A stretch of 64,000 bases of DNA from Liolophura sinensis (lineage: Eukaryota; Mollusca; Polyplacophora; Chitonida; Chitonidae): contig NC_088301.1 in NCBI RefSeq assembly GCF_032854445.1, positions 3,844,001-3,908,000 of the forward strand, in the 5' to 3' direction. Shown here piece by piece: positions 10,741 through 23,380 of this stretch (positions are counted from its first letter, which is position 1; each line of letters starts with the position of its first letter). Both the position numbers and the translations under genes were made by a program. The notes below the pieces were generated by a model. That model was not told the origin of the DNA. It did not search any database and was given only the letters and a program-made list of their open reading frames with translations.

Positions 10741-12440
10741 CTTTCACAGTTTACACTGAAACTGAATGATTTTAGCAAACTTATCATAACTCGAGTTGGT
10801 CTACATGCATACTAAATATTAGAATTATCCATTTGCTCATTCTCTAGAAGAAAATGTTTTGGGAACATACATATTTCACCAAAAATACATTAATCTCCAT
10901 TACACTTAAAAAAACAGTAGTTAAAAATACATGACCTAAGATTAGTTGGCCATCGTGGCTTCTGGCACACATGTACTCTCGTCCCTATTTCTAAGCAAAG
11001 AAGATAAGATATGGAAAGGCAGATCTTTATCCAATAGGGCCTACGTGAGATACGCATTCTCGAGTATACTGGAAATTGGGATTAGAACCCTGGCAGTACA
11101 GAGGCTTCCTGTACATAAATGTTGGGCGAATGGAGTGTGTTCTCAATTAAAAAAAAATCTACACTCTACCTTTGCTTATGACACATTTGTTTTCTTTTCT
11201 TTTCTGGCGATATCCATCAATGTCAGTAGCTTATTTAAATTAGATCACGCCATAAGCATTTGTTCATCTAGATGGGACCTGCTAGAGTTTTGGTGGTACT
11301 AAGTGCCTCACTGTCAACAACCATTTTGCAGTGTCACGTGACCTACTTCTGGGTTTGAAATGTAACTGAGTTTCGGCATTGAAATCCTCGAGAAAACTAT
11401 TACATTTCGATTGCTGTCTGGCAAGAACAACTTCAACTTTCTTAATTCAATCCAAAAAAGCATAAAACAAAAATACTTGTGTTTTTTGTGCAGGTAAGTT
11501 TGGGTCCCGTCAGCACGGACTTCACTGAAATTGGCACCATCAAGTTGGAGTTCACAGATCTGCAGATGTGCAGCAATTTGTTTGAGAGGCGGCGACTGAT
11601 TCAGTGTTACAATGAATGTCAGAATTATAAAACAGCACCATAAGTTCATCTAGATGGACTAACTAAGCATTAATCATCACAAGTGTCACTATTTAAGGTT
11701 ATCACGTCTAGGAATAAAAACAGGCTACACAGTAACACACACTGGCATAGGGGCAAACATGTAATCTTACACCAGCTTCCAGTATATATGCGAGTGCCCC
11801 ACGTGGAACTACCGAGAACGTGTACCTCACATTTACTGGCACTTTTAAAAATGTACAGTAGTACATGAAGCTGCTGTCACGGCAAGGAAAGTCAGATGAA
11901 TGAGCAAGGCTCATTTTAATGTAAAAATGTCCCAAAATCCAAGGGGTAAAGGCCAGGCATTCGCGCAAACTGATTCTAGACTTGTCAATAGAGCTTTGTA
12001 CGGTATGTTTATGATCAAACACAATTACAAATTGTATGCGCGTTGGCCTATACAAAATATTCAATCTCCATTTAAATGGAGAACACATTTGTTTGTGTTT
12101 TTCGGGGTTCTCTACAGGGTGGACATATGTTGGTATGTAACAACAACATGGTCAGCAGTTTCATCTTTCACACTTTCTGATAGTGAGGAAAACAACACAT
12201 GTGTTGTCATAAAATTACCGGCTGGTACGTCCAAAATTTGACACATCTTTAACCAACAAAATCAATGATTTTCAGACACTGTCAGTTGTGTTTGTAAAAA
12301 CTATAGATGAAGATGGCAGAGAATGACAGTGTGGTTATTTTGCATTCCGTTTCTAGGACGCTTACCATTTCATACAGAGCTAGCTGTCACATAAATCGCT
12401 TGTTTGAAAATCTCATGCACTTTTTTGCATGTGGGCAGCC
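10741..12440. other. No gene supported
   Basis: Several ORFs of 110-126 codons occur on both strands but lack family similarity and credible starts. A polypyrimidine-CAG/GTAAGT motif lies at 11480-11500. A 16-bp perfect palindrome, ctccatttaaatggag, lies at 12066-12081. A strong-Kozak ATG at about 12313 (aagatggcagagaatgac) opens a frame of about 60 codons without recognisable content. Confidence 0.4.
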
Positions 12441-12605
12441 ATCTTGTTTAACTTGCCATGAATCCCGCGCAACACGAGATCTTAAGGACTTGTTTTAATA
12501 ATATTCTGATGTTTCTGGCACTCGCACGTAAATGCCGGGACTATTTCGCTTTTGGAAAGAGTTGTTTGACGCCACTAATAGCATCTTGTGTACTATCTAG
12601 ATGAA

Positions 12606-12837
12606 ATGTTACGAAGAAAGAAAAATTTTAAAACACTGTTTTGTCATGTGATGGAAACGAGACTTAAGCTCGTACACGATAGCATGTCAACAACGACAGG
12701 CCTCAACGACATGGCGGGGGGCACGCATCCAGCGACGAAACTGTATAACGTCGTACCCAGGCCAATGAGGCGGCTTATGGTCATCCAGTTTGCTATCGGC
12801 GGAATACTTATATTGATTTGGGTCCATTATAATGGAG
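12606..12837 (+). CDS. fam151: fam151 exon 1 (signal anchor), start uncertain
   Basis: The frame is open through ATGs at 12606, 12651 and 12684. All read into the hydrophobic anchor and end at NG/G before donor gtaaaa. The -3 bases are g, g and a, so context slightly favours 12684. The phase-1 end joins exactly to the exon at 16673. Confidence in the exon is high, in the start low. Confidence 0.7.
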
Positions 12838-15800
12838 GTAAAATAAAATTAGGAAGCTGTTGTTGAAATGCAATAACCACCTGCAAACTGTGCAGGCAGT
12901 GACTCACATGGCGGACTCACAGCACAAACAACACCACCGGTTGCGTACAAACTACCGGTGCCCCTAATCATTTCCTTGGTCATGTGCAAAGTTTAGGGCG
13001 CGGCTTTCGTTTGCCGTTGACACCTTCTCAGATGTTCATGGCGAAAAAGCAGTTTCTTGTGTAGTTGCGGAATGTAACGCTGAAATCGTGCAATGCAGTT
13101 GCAAGAGTTACAGAGGAACAGACCCAAATGTGGGCTCAGCCTAAAAGCCGCTCTGAGCTCCAGTCTCCCGGTCTAAGATCCGGTTTGGCCATTGTGGTTA
13201 AACGTTCTTGAATATCAACTCAAAACTGACATAGATCGAATGCTATTGATTTTCTCTGTTCAGGCATCAGTCCTGATAGCACAGTTGATAGAGTGTCTGC
13301 TTCGGGAGCGGTAGATCCAGGGTCAATCCTGGGTCGAGTCACACCTGAGACCTTAAAAAAGGAAGTTGTGACCACCTCGCTTGGTGTTGAGCATGAGGGG
13401 CATAGTGCAACGACAGGTTGACCCGTATCAGTATTATAGCTTGGGCGGGGCGGCTTACTTGCCATCGGTAAGGCATCTCAGTGAAGCAGCACTAGATAAA
13501 AGAGGGGTGGAAATCCGTCCTGCAACAAGGAGCCACATTACATGCACTCTAAGAATTCCTTCGTCGTCACGTGACTGTAATGGTATATGATACATATTAT
13601 ACACCCCTGAACAGAGTGAGTGTGTGCTCGGGGTTTAATGTCATACTGATCAATTTTTATGGTATACATATAAAACCCAACTCAACTTGATTACTACACA
13701 TTGGGATTCATGTTCGTAGTATATGATTTTAAACTTCTCAGTATTTTCTCTTTTCAGCCTGACAGTAATGATATCCTTTCCACTTCATGATGGCATATTG
13801 ATCTGGCAAACTAAAAAAGAACAATTATAAACACTGAGGAAGAAAAAGAAAGAAGAAACATTGGCTTGAAATAGAATAAAACAGATAAATATATTTATGT
13901 GTATAATATATATATATATATATTGTGTAAGTTTATCAATAAGATATATGTATTATATATATTAATATTATCTTTACACATCTGAAAAACATTTGAAATT
14001 TTTTAATATATATTTGTTTACTGCAAAATAGATCAACACCAAACCCCAAAGAAAGTTTTATTAGGAAGAAAGTAATGGAACAGTGACTTTAGTGCGTTTA
14101 CACGTTATCCTGCAATTGAAAAACATTTACTATGAAGTTTTAATATCAATATATTTTAATGATATACTGCAAAATAGACCAACACCATACACCAAACAAA
14201 CCAAACTTTTATTAGGAAGAAAATAATGTAACAATGACTTAAAATACATTTGTAGAGTGCAGTATGTTGTTACTGCTAAATAGAAATACCAAACACTAAG
14301 CGAACATTTAAAAATCACAACAAGCAGATAACTGTTCCACAGTGCATAATCAAGACATAGATTGTGAAGAAAATAACGTAGAATGTTAGCAGAATAATTT
14401 GACTTAGTTTTCTGAGTGACCATGGTTCTTACGTTGCCAGTTGTCTGGTGTTGAAATAATTTTACGCACGCAAGACAAATGCTTCCATACATTACATTTA
14501 TGCATCAGTAATACTTTCACACCCAATCATATCTTCAATCATATCATGTTTTCCATATTCACACGTCACTTTCACAGAATGCATTTTTGAAGAAAATTTA
14601 AAATCATCATCTCATTTTGGATATGGCATAAGCACCAATTTATCAAATTTTTTCACATAGCTGAAATTTCATATGTGCATTTTTCTTTGCTCACATAATC
14701 ATTAAAACAGTTCTACCATATTAGCTAGCACAAACACTCTGTCCCTGAAAAGAGAAAACAGCAAGAAGTTTAAAGTGGTATATTATGAACATGAATCCCA
14801 GCATGTGGTTCTATATGTATACCATGAAACAATACTATAGTCCATTTTCGGATGTTATATAAATTTTTACATTACCCATCGTCTGCCATGATAGAAAAGC
14901 CGGCAATCAAGCCGAGATCTCCAATGTGTGCCATGAAAATACGATAACTCAGTAAATACTGCTTCAACCTTGACATATTATACACCTCTAAATAGAGAAA
15001 ATAAATAACATTCGACCTATTCGAACGCAACCATTATGCCCCAATCCCACGGTGGCCATGTTTTGGTAAACAACAAGGAAACTGTAGCAATAAATTCAGT
15101 AGAATATTAAATGTGACAAAGAATTGAACATTGACGGAATTGTGAACGCACGCTGGATTTGAACTTATGGCACCTGAACTCACCTCTTCATCTTCATTTT
15201 TCCTCCTTCTCAGATGGGTCTTTGCCATAAGTTACGAATTAAACCCATGTCTCAGACAGGAAATTTGTAAATTGCCCCGCTTTCACTGTTGTTGGAGTCC
15301 TTTGGAGTCCTTTGGAGTCAGAGTAGTCAGCAGGACGTGTGTGGCAATGTGCACAACCTAACTTTCGCTAAGACTGCTTGACTTCCAAAAGTGTGATTTC
15401 GACATGTTTTTCACATGTGCAAAAAATTGCAGCTAACTTGCCAAATGTCAGTGGTTACCTTGGGCACTAGTCTTTCCAGCACCCATAAATTTGACAATCA
15501 TCATATGAGTGAAAAATTATTCACTACAGTATGATAATAATTCTAAGGCGCTGTTAGTAGTGAGCCATGTCCAAATACACATGTTAAATAGAGATGACCT
15601 TTCAAACAGCATCACTTAACACACCAGCCGGTATGTTCACCTCCCCGAGTAATATCATATCATTTCGTCTACAAATAAAAGTTTGTTTACTTGTTAGATT
15701 TGCTTCCTGATTTATATAAAGGTGAACTATTGGAATTTCCTTCCGTGATAACAGCGTTATTCCACACAGTTAATAGGTATCGCTTTTGTTTTTACATTTT

Positions 15801-18800
15801 ATATATTTTACACCCTGATGCCATGATGTTGAAAAAGAACATTTTTTTTTGTTTGAAGACATTCCAATCTGAGCTCTGGTATGATGTCATAATACATGGG
15901 CAGTAAACTTTTACATTCCTAGCAACAAGATTTACACAGCAAGATTTACGCAGCAACAAGACATGACATCATGCATACGTAGCTTTGTCCTAGCAGGTCA
16001 ACTGCCATGGCCTAAGCTTTAGATTGGTCAAAAATGCATGATCTCTGTGGAGGGAGTAAAACAGAAGGACAGCATGAAATATGCAATTTTTGCCACATTT
16101 TTTTTCAATTTTTGGGGTAAAATAGACTTTAACTCCTTCGTCTTGGTGTTTGTTGTGTAACCCGATATCGCTGAACCTTGTTCCAGACCAAATCAAATCC
16201 CAAGAATGCAGCATTCTAGAGATTTGGGATTTAACTTAGGCCATAGCAGTGGGGCCCGAGGAAAACTGTAGGTTAAGACCATTTTATTGCACTAAGAATA
16301 AAGCTGAGAAGTTTTCTGTACTGTTGTGTAGTAGGACACATCCTAAACTGCACACTGAGAAATAAAAACTGAAGTGGCAGTTAATGTTGTTAGCATTAGT
16401 GTAGAGCCTACATGCACCACAGTTATCGGTGATTCAAAATTTGAGGTGATGCAGTTGCCTGACAAAATCAAGTTTTGAATCCCTTTTAATTAGACTGTAA
16501 AGATAAGTAATCTGCATTTTGTTTTTTTTCACATTCTGCTTTCCACTTGTGTAAAGTGAATCCAATCAAATGTAATTGATGTAGTATTATATACAGCATT
16601 GTGGTTACTCGTACCCTTGAAGACGGCATTCTCTACAACTATTACATATCAGAATCTGGTATTCTCTTGCAGGACTGTTGCCTCAGTTTGTACGTAACCA
16701 AATCCCCATGCTCAAGGTTGGACCAGACATAAGCCCCTTAGCATACTTTTCACAAGTTAAAGATGATGCCAGTAAGATCACCTGGGAAAGGGGTGTAAAC
16801 AGCAAAGCTGCTTTGGACAAAGCTTTACACAGTAAGTAATCTGACTGTAATGATATACCTGAGCTGGATAAACTTTTGTCTCTCAAAACCTTATAGTGTT
16901 TCACATCACAAGTTGTCCAGCGAACAGCTCTGTAACAAACCTGTGAAAGTGTTATGAATACATCCAAGGCAACATACATCTGACTTCAGAGATCTCTGAA
17001 ATCTTGTTGGTACCACAATAGGGGGCCTCCGTGGCTCAGTTGGTTAGCCTGCTAGCGCAGCATAATGACCCAGGAGTCTCTCACCAATGTGGTCGCTGTG
17101 AGTTCAAGTCCAGCTCACGCTGGCTTCCTCTCCGGCCGTACGTGGGAAGGTCTGTCAGCAACCTGCGTGGGTTTCCCGGGCTGCGCCTGGTTTCCACCCA
17201 CCATAATGCTGGCTGCCGTCGTATAAGTGAAATATTCTTGAGTAGGGCATAAAACACCAGTTAAATAAAAAAATAAATAAATACCACAATAAGCTTAGCA
17301 TAATACGAAAACATATAGATGTTCCATATAAAACTGAGAGGGTGCGTAGTTAACAGTTCAGTATTTCAACTAAGTTATATTTTCTCATTTTTAGGCTTCT
17401 ATGGCCTAGCGGTTAGCATGCTCACGTAGCATGATGACTCAGGGGCTTTCTCATAAATACAGTCTTTTATTGCCTATTATTGATAACTTTTGTGACAGAT
17501 GGTCACGGCATGGCATTATTATCTTAATTCTTCAGTATTTTTAACCGTCTCGGCAACCAATATTTTGAAAGAATCTGAGAGAACAATGAGGTCTAGGGAA
17601 ATAATTTGCACAGCTTTAGGAAGCTTTACAGGAAAACCTGTAGTGACTTGAACAGATCTGTTTAGCATAATTTTCATAAAAATTATATGCATAAATTCCA
17701 CTGAAAAAAACTGCTTTAGAGGTTGAAAAGGTTGAAGATTTACAGTATTTGTTCATGACTTTTCTGGTTATATGGCATTCTTACATTCATATAGTCACAT
17801 TGATTAGTCAGAACATAGTGAAAACATGAAAATGACCACTCTCGTTACATTCCTGGTTTTTTAATCAGCATTATTATTTGTATGAGGACAGGCCAAGGGC
17901 TGTTTGGGGTGTCATGGCTGATGCCTGTATCAGTATTTGTGAAACTTAGCTCAGACTAGTGCTTTGAATGCACATTTACAAAAGTGTCAATAATTGGAAG
18001 ATTTTGAAAACTGTGAGGTACATGTATTTGTCTTCTCAGGTAAGGCAATGATGCTGGAGTGTGATGTGATATTACAGCATGTGAACGGAGACACTCAGAA
18101 GTTGCTGCCCGTGCTGGCTGATCCCCCCAAAATTGACAGCGACATAACCCTGGACCAGTGGCTGGACAGAGTGGTACGCTACAATACAGGCATTAAGCTG
18201 GATTTCCACTCCATTGACGCTGTGGAAATCAGCCTGCAGAAGCTCAAGTTCCGCAAAGCTGATGTAAGTGGGCATACTTACTATTGTTTGTGTTTATTTT
18301 CCTAGTTTCTACATCATGTCAGCGCAAAAATTAAGTGAAATATTATTGAATATTATTGCATCTTTGCATTCATTGATAGAGCTGTTCACACTTCAGTGTA
18401 TTTTTTAAGCAATTTGCATTCCATAAGGTCGAGTTTATTTTGGTCTCCTGTTCTTTGAGTCCGAATGACAAAGGCTGATGTCCTGAGGTACAGTATTCTG
18501 TATACCAGTGAAATGATACAGCACGTGATTAGTTTTACCGTTCCTGACAGCTTTTGTGAGGCCAAGAAAAAACGTGAGGAAAAATTATGACAAACACATC
18601 AAATTGGTGTGTTTGTGAAAGATTTGTAATTTTGTTTAATTTTTTCAAAAATGTTATTTTTCTGACAGCTAATTCGCCCAGTTTGGCTGAGTGCAGATGT
18701 ACTGTCAGGTCCTCATGCAACAGTTCCTCCCATCGACCCAACACGCTTCCTGCGTACGGTCCACCAGCAGTTCCCAGAATGCACCTTGGCCCTGGGCTGG

Positions 18801-19775
18801 AAGACGGGCCACCACACAGACTTAAGTTTGTCGGGTTACAGCTGGAGGATGGTGATGGATATGTACCAGCTAGTGTCTAACTGGGAGTTAAAACAGCCAC
18901 TGACTTTCAATGTGCGGCTGTCCCTAATGCGTAACTCCGTCCCCCAGCTGAAGTGGTTGTGTGACGTGACGGGTGGCTCACTCACTGTGTGGCATGGTAC
19001 AGGGGACGTTCCAGTCGTCGCAGACCTTATGTATATCGCGTACAAGTTTCGTCCAAACAAAGTCTACTTCGACCTCGATCACGAGTACCTGCAACACCAG
19101 TTAGAGCTGTATCGGCACCGTTCCCAGGAGAAACTGGATCCACTGGTGCTTCAGCGTGACAGTGTGGTGATCCGGCCAGAGGCCTGGGTTAAGATGGGAT
19201 TCTGGCGTGAAGAGAGATCCATCCTGCCTAGCACGGAAGCTGTGGTACTCCTGACGCCAAATGTCCACATGGTCAGTAAATTCAAGTACCAGCCTACAGA
19301 CAGGCTAAGGCTTGTCGGCAGAGTCCAGTTCCTCAAGCATACAGATGTCGAGGCAGATAAAGAAACTGGCTTGCATATCTTCTTCCGGACTATAAAGTAT
19401 GACACTCCAGATGATATCAGAGGGATACGATGCTTCATTGGTGAGATGGGTACGGTGAAGGTAGAGGGTTGGAATGTCGGGGGGCGGGAGGAATTTAAAG
19501 ATCGGGTGGGCATGACCCCGAGCAATGTTCGGTGTTACAGGTTTGCCATAATAAATGCACTAGGCTATATCAATATAGCAGTGAACGTGTTACACGACTG
19601 TAATACCCTGGACAGTGTCCAGCCAGATGACTTCAACCCTGCAGATCTGACAGTCCGTCTGCCTGGAGGCTTGCCTAGAGGGGAACTGCCCATTGTCATC
19701 AAAGCTGCAGACAGGAAACGAGCTATTGTCATTGATGAGTTAACTGTGCAGTATTCAAATAATGGAAAATTTTAA
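12684..19775 (+). CDS. fam151: FAM151/menorin-family type II membrane protein
   Basis: Exons 12684-12837, 16673-16831, 18040-18263 and 18669-19775 join in phase to 547 codons (548 with stop); donors are gtaaaa, gtaagt, gtaagt. An N-terminal signal anchor lies at residues ~31-48 (VIQFAIGGILILIWV). The menorin domain (DUF2181, PLC-like phosphodiesterase fold) spans about 72-340: ITWERGVNS, MMLECDVIL, GIKLDFHS, RPVWLSADVLSGP, ALGWKTG, GYSWRMV, LTVWHGTGD. The acidic pair E111/D113 of the ExD motif is present, but the His usual in W-x-H-x-x-N is Arg (R91). A C-terminal region of about 200 residues has no family I can name. Menorin proteins act in dendrite patterning in C. elegans; the vertebrate roles are less clear. 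In-frame ATGs at 12606 and 12651 would give a longer cytoplasmic tail. Whether this is FAM151A- or B-like is unresolved; the anchor favours A. Confidence 0.85.
13262..13640 (+). mobile_element. tRNA-derived SINE (family B), nearly complete
   Basis: The head tagcacagttgatagag is A-box-like, followed by the B-box-like gggtcaatcctggg. The body (ggttgacccgtatcagtatt; gaagcagcactagataaaag; ggaaatccgtcctgcaac) matches, in inverted orientation, 44640-44925. Two dispersed copies with the same order of blocks define a family of about 380 bp. It lies in fam151 intron 1. Confidence 0.75.
13897..14240. repeat. AT microsatellite and a ~130-bp tandem duplication
   Basis: A (TA)n run covers 13905-13925. 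Then actgcaaaatagatcaacac...ttttattaggaagaaa (14028-14090) is repeated imperfectly at 14165-14235. It lies in fam151 intron 1. Confidence 0.7.
14241..16672. other. Rest of fam151 intron 1, no gene seen
   Basis: AT-rich intron. Short ORFs on both strands show no family similarity or splice context. Confidence 0.6.
17021..17281 (+). mobile_element. Full-length SINE (family A) with 10-bp target duplication
   Basis: It starts gggggcctccgtggctcagt, with A-box tggctcagttgg and B-box gagttcaagtcc. It ends in a caccagttaaataaa tail and an AAATA run. The direct repeat taccacaata flanks it at 17011-17020 and 17282-17291. It lies in fam151 intron 2. Confidence 0.9.
17396..17455 (+). mobile_element. Head fragment of a family A-like SINE
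   Basis: ggcttctatggcctagcggt, then tagcatgatgactcagg, resembles the tRNA-like head of family A. There is no body or tail. Confidence 0.5.
18040..18263 (+). CDS. fam151: fam151 exon 3, begins with a donor-like GTAAGG
   Basis: Acceptor tttgtcttctcag is followed directly by gtaaggcaatg, so the junction reads CAG/GTAAGG. It encodes the menorin core SKAMMLECDVIL, PPKIDSDITLDQWLD and GIKLDFHSIDAV. It ends GCTGAT before gtaagt. Confidence 0.9.
18669..19775 (+). CDS. fam151: fam151 terminal exon, 368 codons and stop
   Basis: Acceptor tttttctgacag. A single long open frame covers the second half of the menorin domain and the C-terminal extension, ending NNGKF-TAA. GC content is visibly higher than the surrounding introns. 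Motifs: SADVLSGPHAT, LGWKTGHHTD, LTVWHGTGDVP, VYFDLDHEYLQ. Confidence 0.92.
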   Translation, partial: LIRPVWLSADVLSGPHATVPPIDPTRFLRTVHQQFPECTLALGWKTGHHTDLSLSGYSWRMVMDMYQLVSNWELKQPLTFNVRLSLMRNSVPQLKWLCDVTGGSLTVWHGTGDVPVVADLMYIAYKFRPNKVYFDLDHEYLQHQLELYRHRSQEKLDPLVLQRDSVVIRPEAWVKMGFWREERSILPSTEAVVLLTPNVHMVSKFKYQPTDRLRLVGRVQFLKHTDVEADKETGLHIFFRTIKYDTPDDIRGIRCFIGEMGTVKVEGWNVGGREEFKDRVGMTPSNVRCYRFAIINALGYINIAVNVLHDCNTLDSVQPDDFNPADLTVRLPGGLPRGELPIVIKAADRKRAIVIDELTVQYSNNGKF

Positions 19776-21010
19776 CGCTACACCTTGATGCCAAAAAACA
19801 AAAAACACCACTAAATGAAAACACCACCCATCCATCATTTTTCATGATCAGAATCATGTATATATAAGGGAAACAACAGACTGGCACATCGTATGTATGC
19901 AAGTTTGTATTACAGGTTCCTATGAATTCACATATATTTTGCTATGTGTAATACAAAATGTTAGCATTTTAATAATTTGTTGTACAATTCTTCTGTACAT
20001 ATCCTCCTGTGATATTGACATGATCGACATTGTTATATTGATCTGTTATGTTTTGGTGTGTCATTAATATTTTGTCTAGAGTCAATGTTTTGTGTATAAA
20101 CTGAATGACTTTCATGTAAAAAAATCTAGGATTTTGCCTGGATTTTATTTGCAGTCGTTCATATCTGTACAAAGGCACTGAAATAGTATCATATAACATT
20201 GAATTGTAAGTTTAAAAAGTTGTTTAATTTCTCTTGATGTGGATGTGGAAAAAATTTCAATTGTTCCATCTCATATTACATTTTCCCATGCATCAGAGCT
20301 CCACCCACCCCCACCCCCACCCCCCATCCCCCGACCTTCCAATTCTCTGGGATTTATCCGGCAATACACATTCCTTACATATTGTTACATTGATTTTCAT
20401 TCCTAAAGTGTGATTCAGTTAACAGGTCAGTGGATGTGATGTGCAAAATTTCATGTTTGAAATATCATTTTTGGCAACTTGATAACAGAACTTGAAACCG
20501 TCTTGTTTGCCATCTGAAGATTACCAGAATAAAACAGACAAATGTTAGGTACTGGTGTACAATAGAGTTTTTATGGTTGAGCCTTGTGCCTAACCTCTCG
20601 GGTCGTACTGGCTGTTCCGTACACCACGGTCCTAATGCACAAAGGCAAGAGAAGAAAGAACATCAGATATACAGGTGATTAAGAATAAGAGCCAGTGAGT
20701 TAGTGGCATTTACTTTCCACATTCTTCCAATCAACATACACTCTGAAAATGAGAAACTCCATAAGATTGCTAGAGATTATAGAGAACTAATATTCCGCTT
20801 TCCACCTGCTCCTGCTGAAGAGAGTGTGATCTATCTTCCTGGGTTGTTGTTCTGTAACCTAGGAGGGCAGAGGTGGCCAAGACTTATCATGCACTAATGT
20901 GACTGCTTTTCTTTGTTTGCATAAATCGTCTTGAAAAAAACTCTATGTGAGGAATGTGATGCCTATCTACCACGCTTATCTTCTGGCCTTTAACAGTAAG
21001 GCACATATGT
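19776..21010. other. fam151 3' UTR and flank
   Basis: AT-rich, with a C-rich tract (cacccacccccacccccacc) near 20310. Includes the polyadenylation candidate at 20528. No further coding exon seen. Confidence 0.5.
20528..20533 (+). terminator. Candidate fam151 polyadenylation signal
   Basis: AATAAA about 750 nt after the fam151 stop; a second AATAAA lies at 22110-22115. Neither is confirmed as the cleavage site. Confidence 0.3.
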
Positions 21011-21017
21011 TTGTGTA

Positions 21018-21023
21018 TATGTA

Positions 21024-21086
<63 letters not shown>

Positions 21087-21103
21087 TTGTTGTTAAATGG
21101 AAT

Positions 21104-21153
<50 letters not shown>

Positions 21154-21155
21154 TT
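21018..21155. repeat. (GT)n/(TA)n microsatellites
   Basis: A gtgtgtgtgt run passes into two long pure (TA)n blocks separated by about 30 bp. The TA blocks share the 3' flank acttg(t/c)tgt(t/g)aaatggaat, so the block itself was duplicated. Confidence 0.95.
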
Positions 21156-23379
21156 GCTGTGAAATGGAATTTGGTTAAAGGACTAGGTAAGGAATACTTC
21201 ACATTCCTCTGTGATCATGTCCACATATCAGTGCCAGTAGCGCCCATATTTATGAGTAGCTTTGTACAAACTTAATCCATTCCATGTTGTATGTTTATGG
21301 TTTTATACCCATATTAGCTTGTGTGCAAAATATTTTTGGGGCGTGACATTACTACAGGGAACGTAAGAGGACCTATATTTTTATGTTATGTTAATATTCT
21401 TTTCACTTTTTTATACATTAAGATGTACATTTTTCTATAATTGTTTTTTTAATGTGGGGCACTATGAAAGAAATTGTCTTATGAGGGTTGTAGAACAGCA
21501 AAGGTTTAATATTATTAAACTGTAGTATATTTTTCTAGAGTTAAGTTTCCGTACTGTATCTCCTGTACTGATATCATGATAGACGGATAGCAGCAATCTG
21601 AGAAATAAGGAAAGTGGGTTGGCAGCTAAGCTGTTCAACCATTGTTTTGTAGGCTGAATGTTAGAGAAAAAGTAAAGGGGGTATACCTGTTCACTACAGC
21701 TTACATATGCTGTTAAAGTTCTGTTCACAAGGAACCCCCCTCTCACGGAAATCTACTGTATTATATTCCCTCACTCTGGATTTAGGTTAATGAACTGGAC
21801 CTGCCAAATTTTGTCAGCTCATGTAAAGCTTCAACCTTTCTGGCCACTGAAGCACTTTTTTCAGTGGAATTTATGCATACAGTTGATTGTGAAAATGATG
21901 CTGAAGTGATTGTGTCATTAAAAATGCGTCATTAAACTGTGTATGTTATTTCTCTACAATCCTTAATTATCTCAGAATCTTTGAAAATATTGGTTTCAGA
22001 AGCAGTTGAAAAGGTTGAAGAATTAGGGTAAATGAAAAATCATGTAGTTTTATGAACAGTTACAAGTCTTCACCTTTAAGAATAACACTGCCAATGTGAA
22101 GTGCAGATAAATAAAACAGTTACATTAAGTGGTTGAAGTTAAACCTTTTATTATTCCTGCCAGATTTCTGTTGTGGTGGTTGTACGAGTCATCAGATACA
22201 CAAGGTTTTGGTTCCTCCCAGTCTCTCATAGTCAATGATTTCCTTTGGCAGGTAGCGTTTGTGTGGTTGATCACAGGCACAGATTATGGGGTAAATTTCT
22301 GTTTGTTTACATGTACTTGCTAAATCGATTGGCTTACTCCAGGAACTCTGTTTTCCTCCCCCAGTCACTCTTAACTGCTTCAAAACCGCAAGACACCTAG
22401 TTTACAGAATTATGTGCGTAAAAAAATGGTCAACCAAAGAGATCTCATTTACAAAATTGTGAGACGGTGGGAGTATGCGTGTCTTCTTGTGGAAGGAAGA
22501 GTTCATGCCCCCACTGACAATGGCCGAAGACACCAAACAGAACGCAATCCAGTCACCTACTGTTTCCTTGTTCTAACCTCTCAGTGTTGAGTGTTAAGCA
22601 AGGCAGCAACAAGTACCATTTTTAAAGTCTTTGGTATGACCAGACCAACAGCCATGCTAGCTGCTGTAGTCTGGAAAGTGCATTGGATCCAGTGCCATTC
22701 CCGAGTGCTCATTTATTGCTCTTTGCTCTTGATAAATCAAACTTACAAGTACTTTTCACAACAAGAAGCATTTTTAGATCACAGAATATGTTTGCTTTAT
22801 TCAGCTAGTATTGCTCTCAAATGTTCTCTTCCATCATTTAAACAGATTTCTACCTTTTTTCACATCTTTACAGTGCTAGATGATTCAACATCTTACTAAA
22901 ATTTACCAAAACAAAGATTTAATTCTTTATGTTTGGATATATGATTACTGATTACTATAACTATATGAAATGAGTAGAAGATATGTAAAAGTTTATCGCC
23001 AGTTTAAAGTCCCGGTTTGTCACCCTTGAATTAAACATGCCCTTATGTTATAATTGTCTGCCTTCAATCATACTCCAGTCGATAACATCATTTTATGTCA
23101 TTTTCTAAAAACAATCTCTTTAATATCAAAATGATATAAAAACAAAGCCAAGCAACGCAGGTTTCACTTAGAAATCATACTTCCTATTACCCAAATGAAA
23201 TGGCACGTTTGTCAAAACGATTCCTGAAGCTTAGTCCCATAACAGATGTTTAAAGAAAGCTTTTCGCAAAACATCGCTTACACTTCGTGACTTACATGTA
23301 ATCTGTACACAGTATTAAAGACCATTCAGGTCACGGGTGAGCAAATACCTGTAACTTTCTCTTCACAAATTACCTCCTA
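21156..23379. other. Intergenic between convergent fam151 and scp2
   Basis: No gene supported. A fragment of SINE family B lies at about 22545-22650 (aaggcagcaacaagtaccat, tggtatgaccagacc), matching 45180-45300. Confidence 0.5.
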
Positions 23380-23380
23380 A

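Noticed and set aside
10946-12241. Overlapping ORFs of 111-126 codons on both strands
   Set aside because: No family similarity, no consistent splice sites, and mutually overlapping.
21027-21275. ORF rich in Tyr-Ile repeats
   Set aside because: Direct translation of (TA)n microsatellite.
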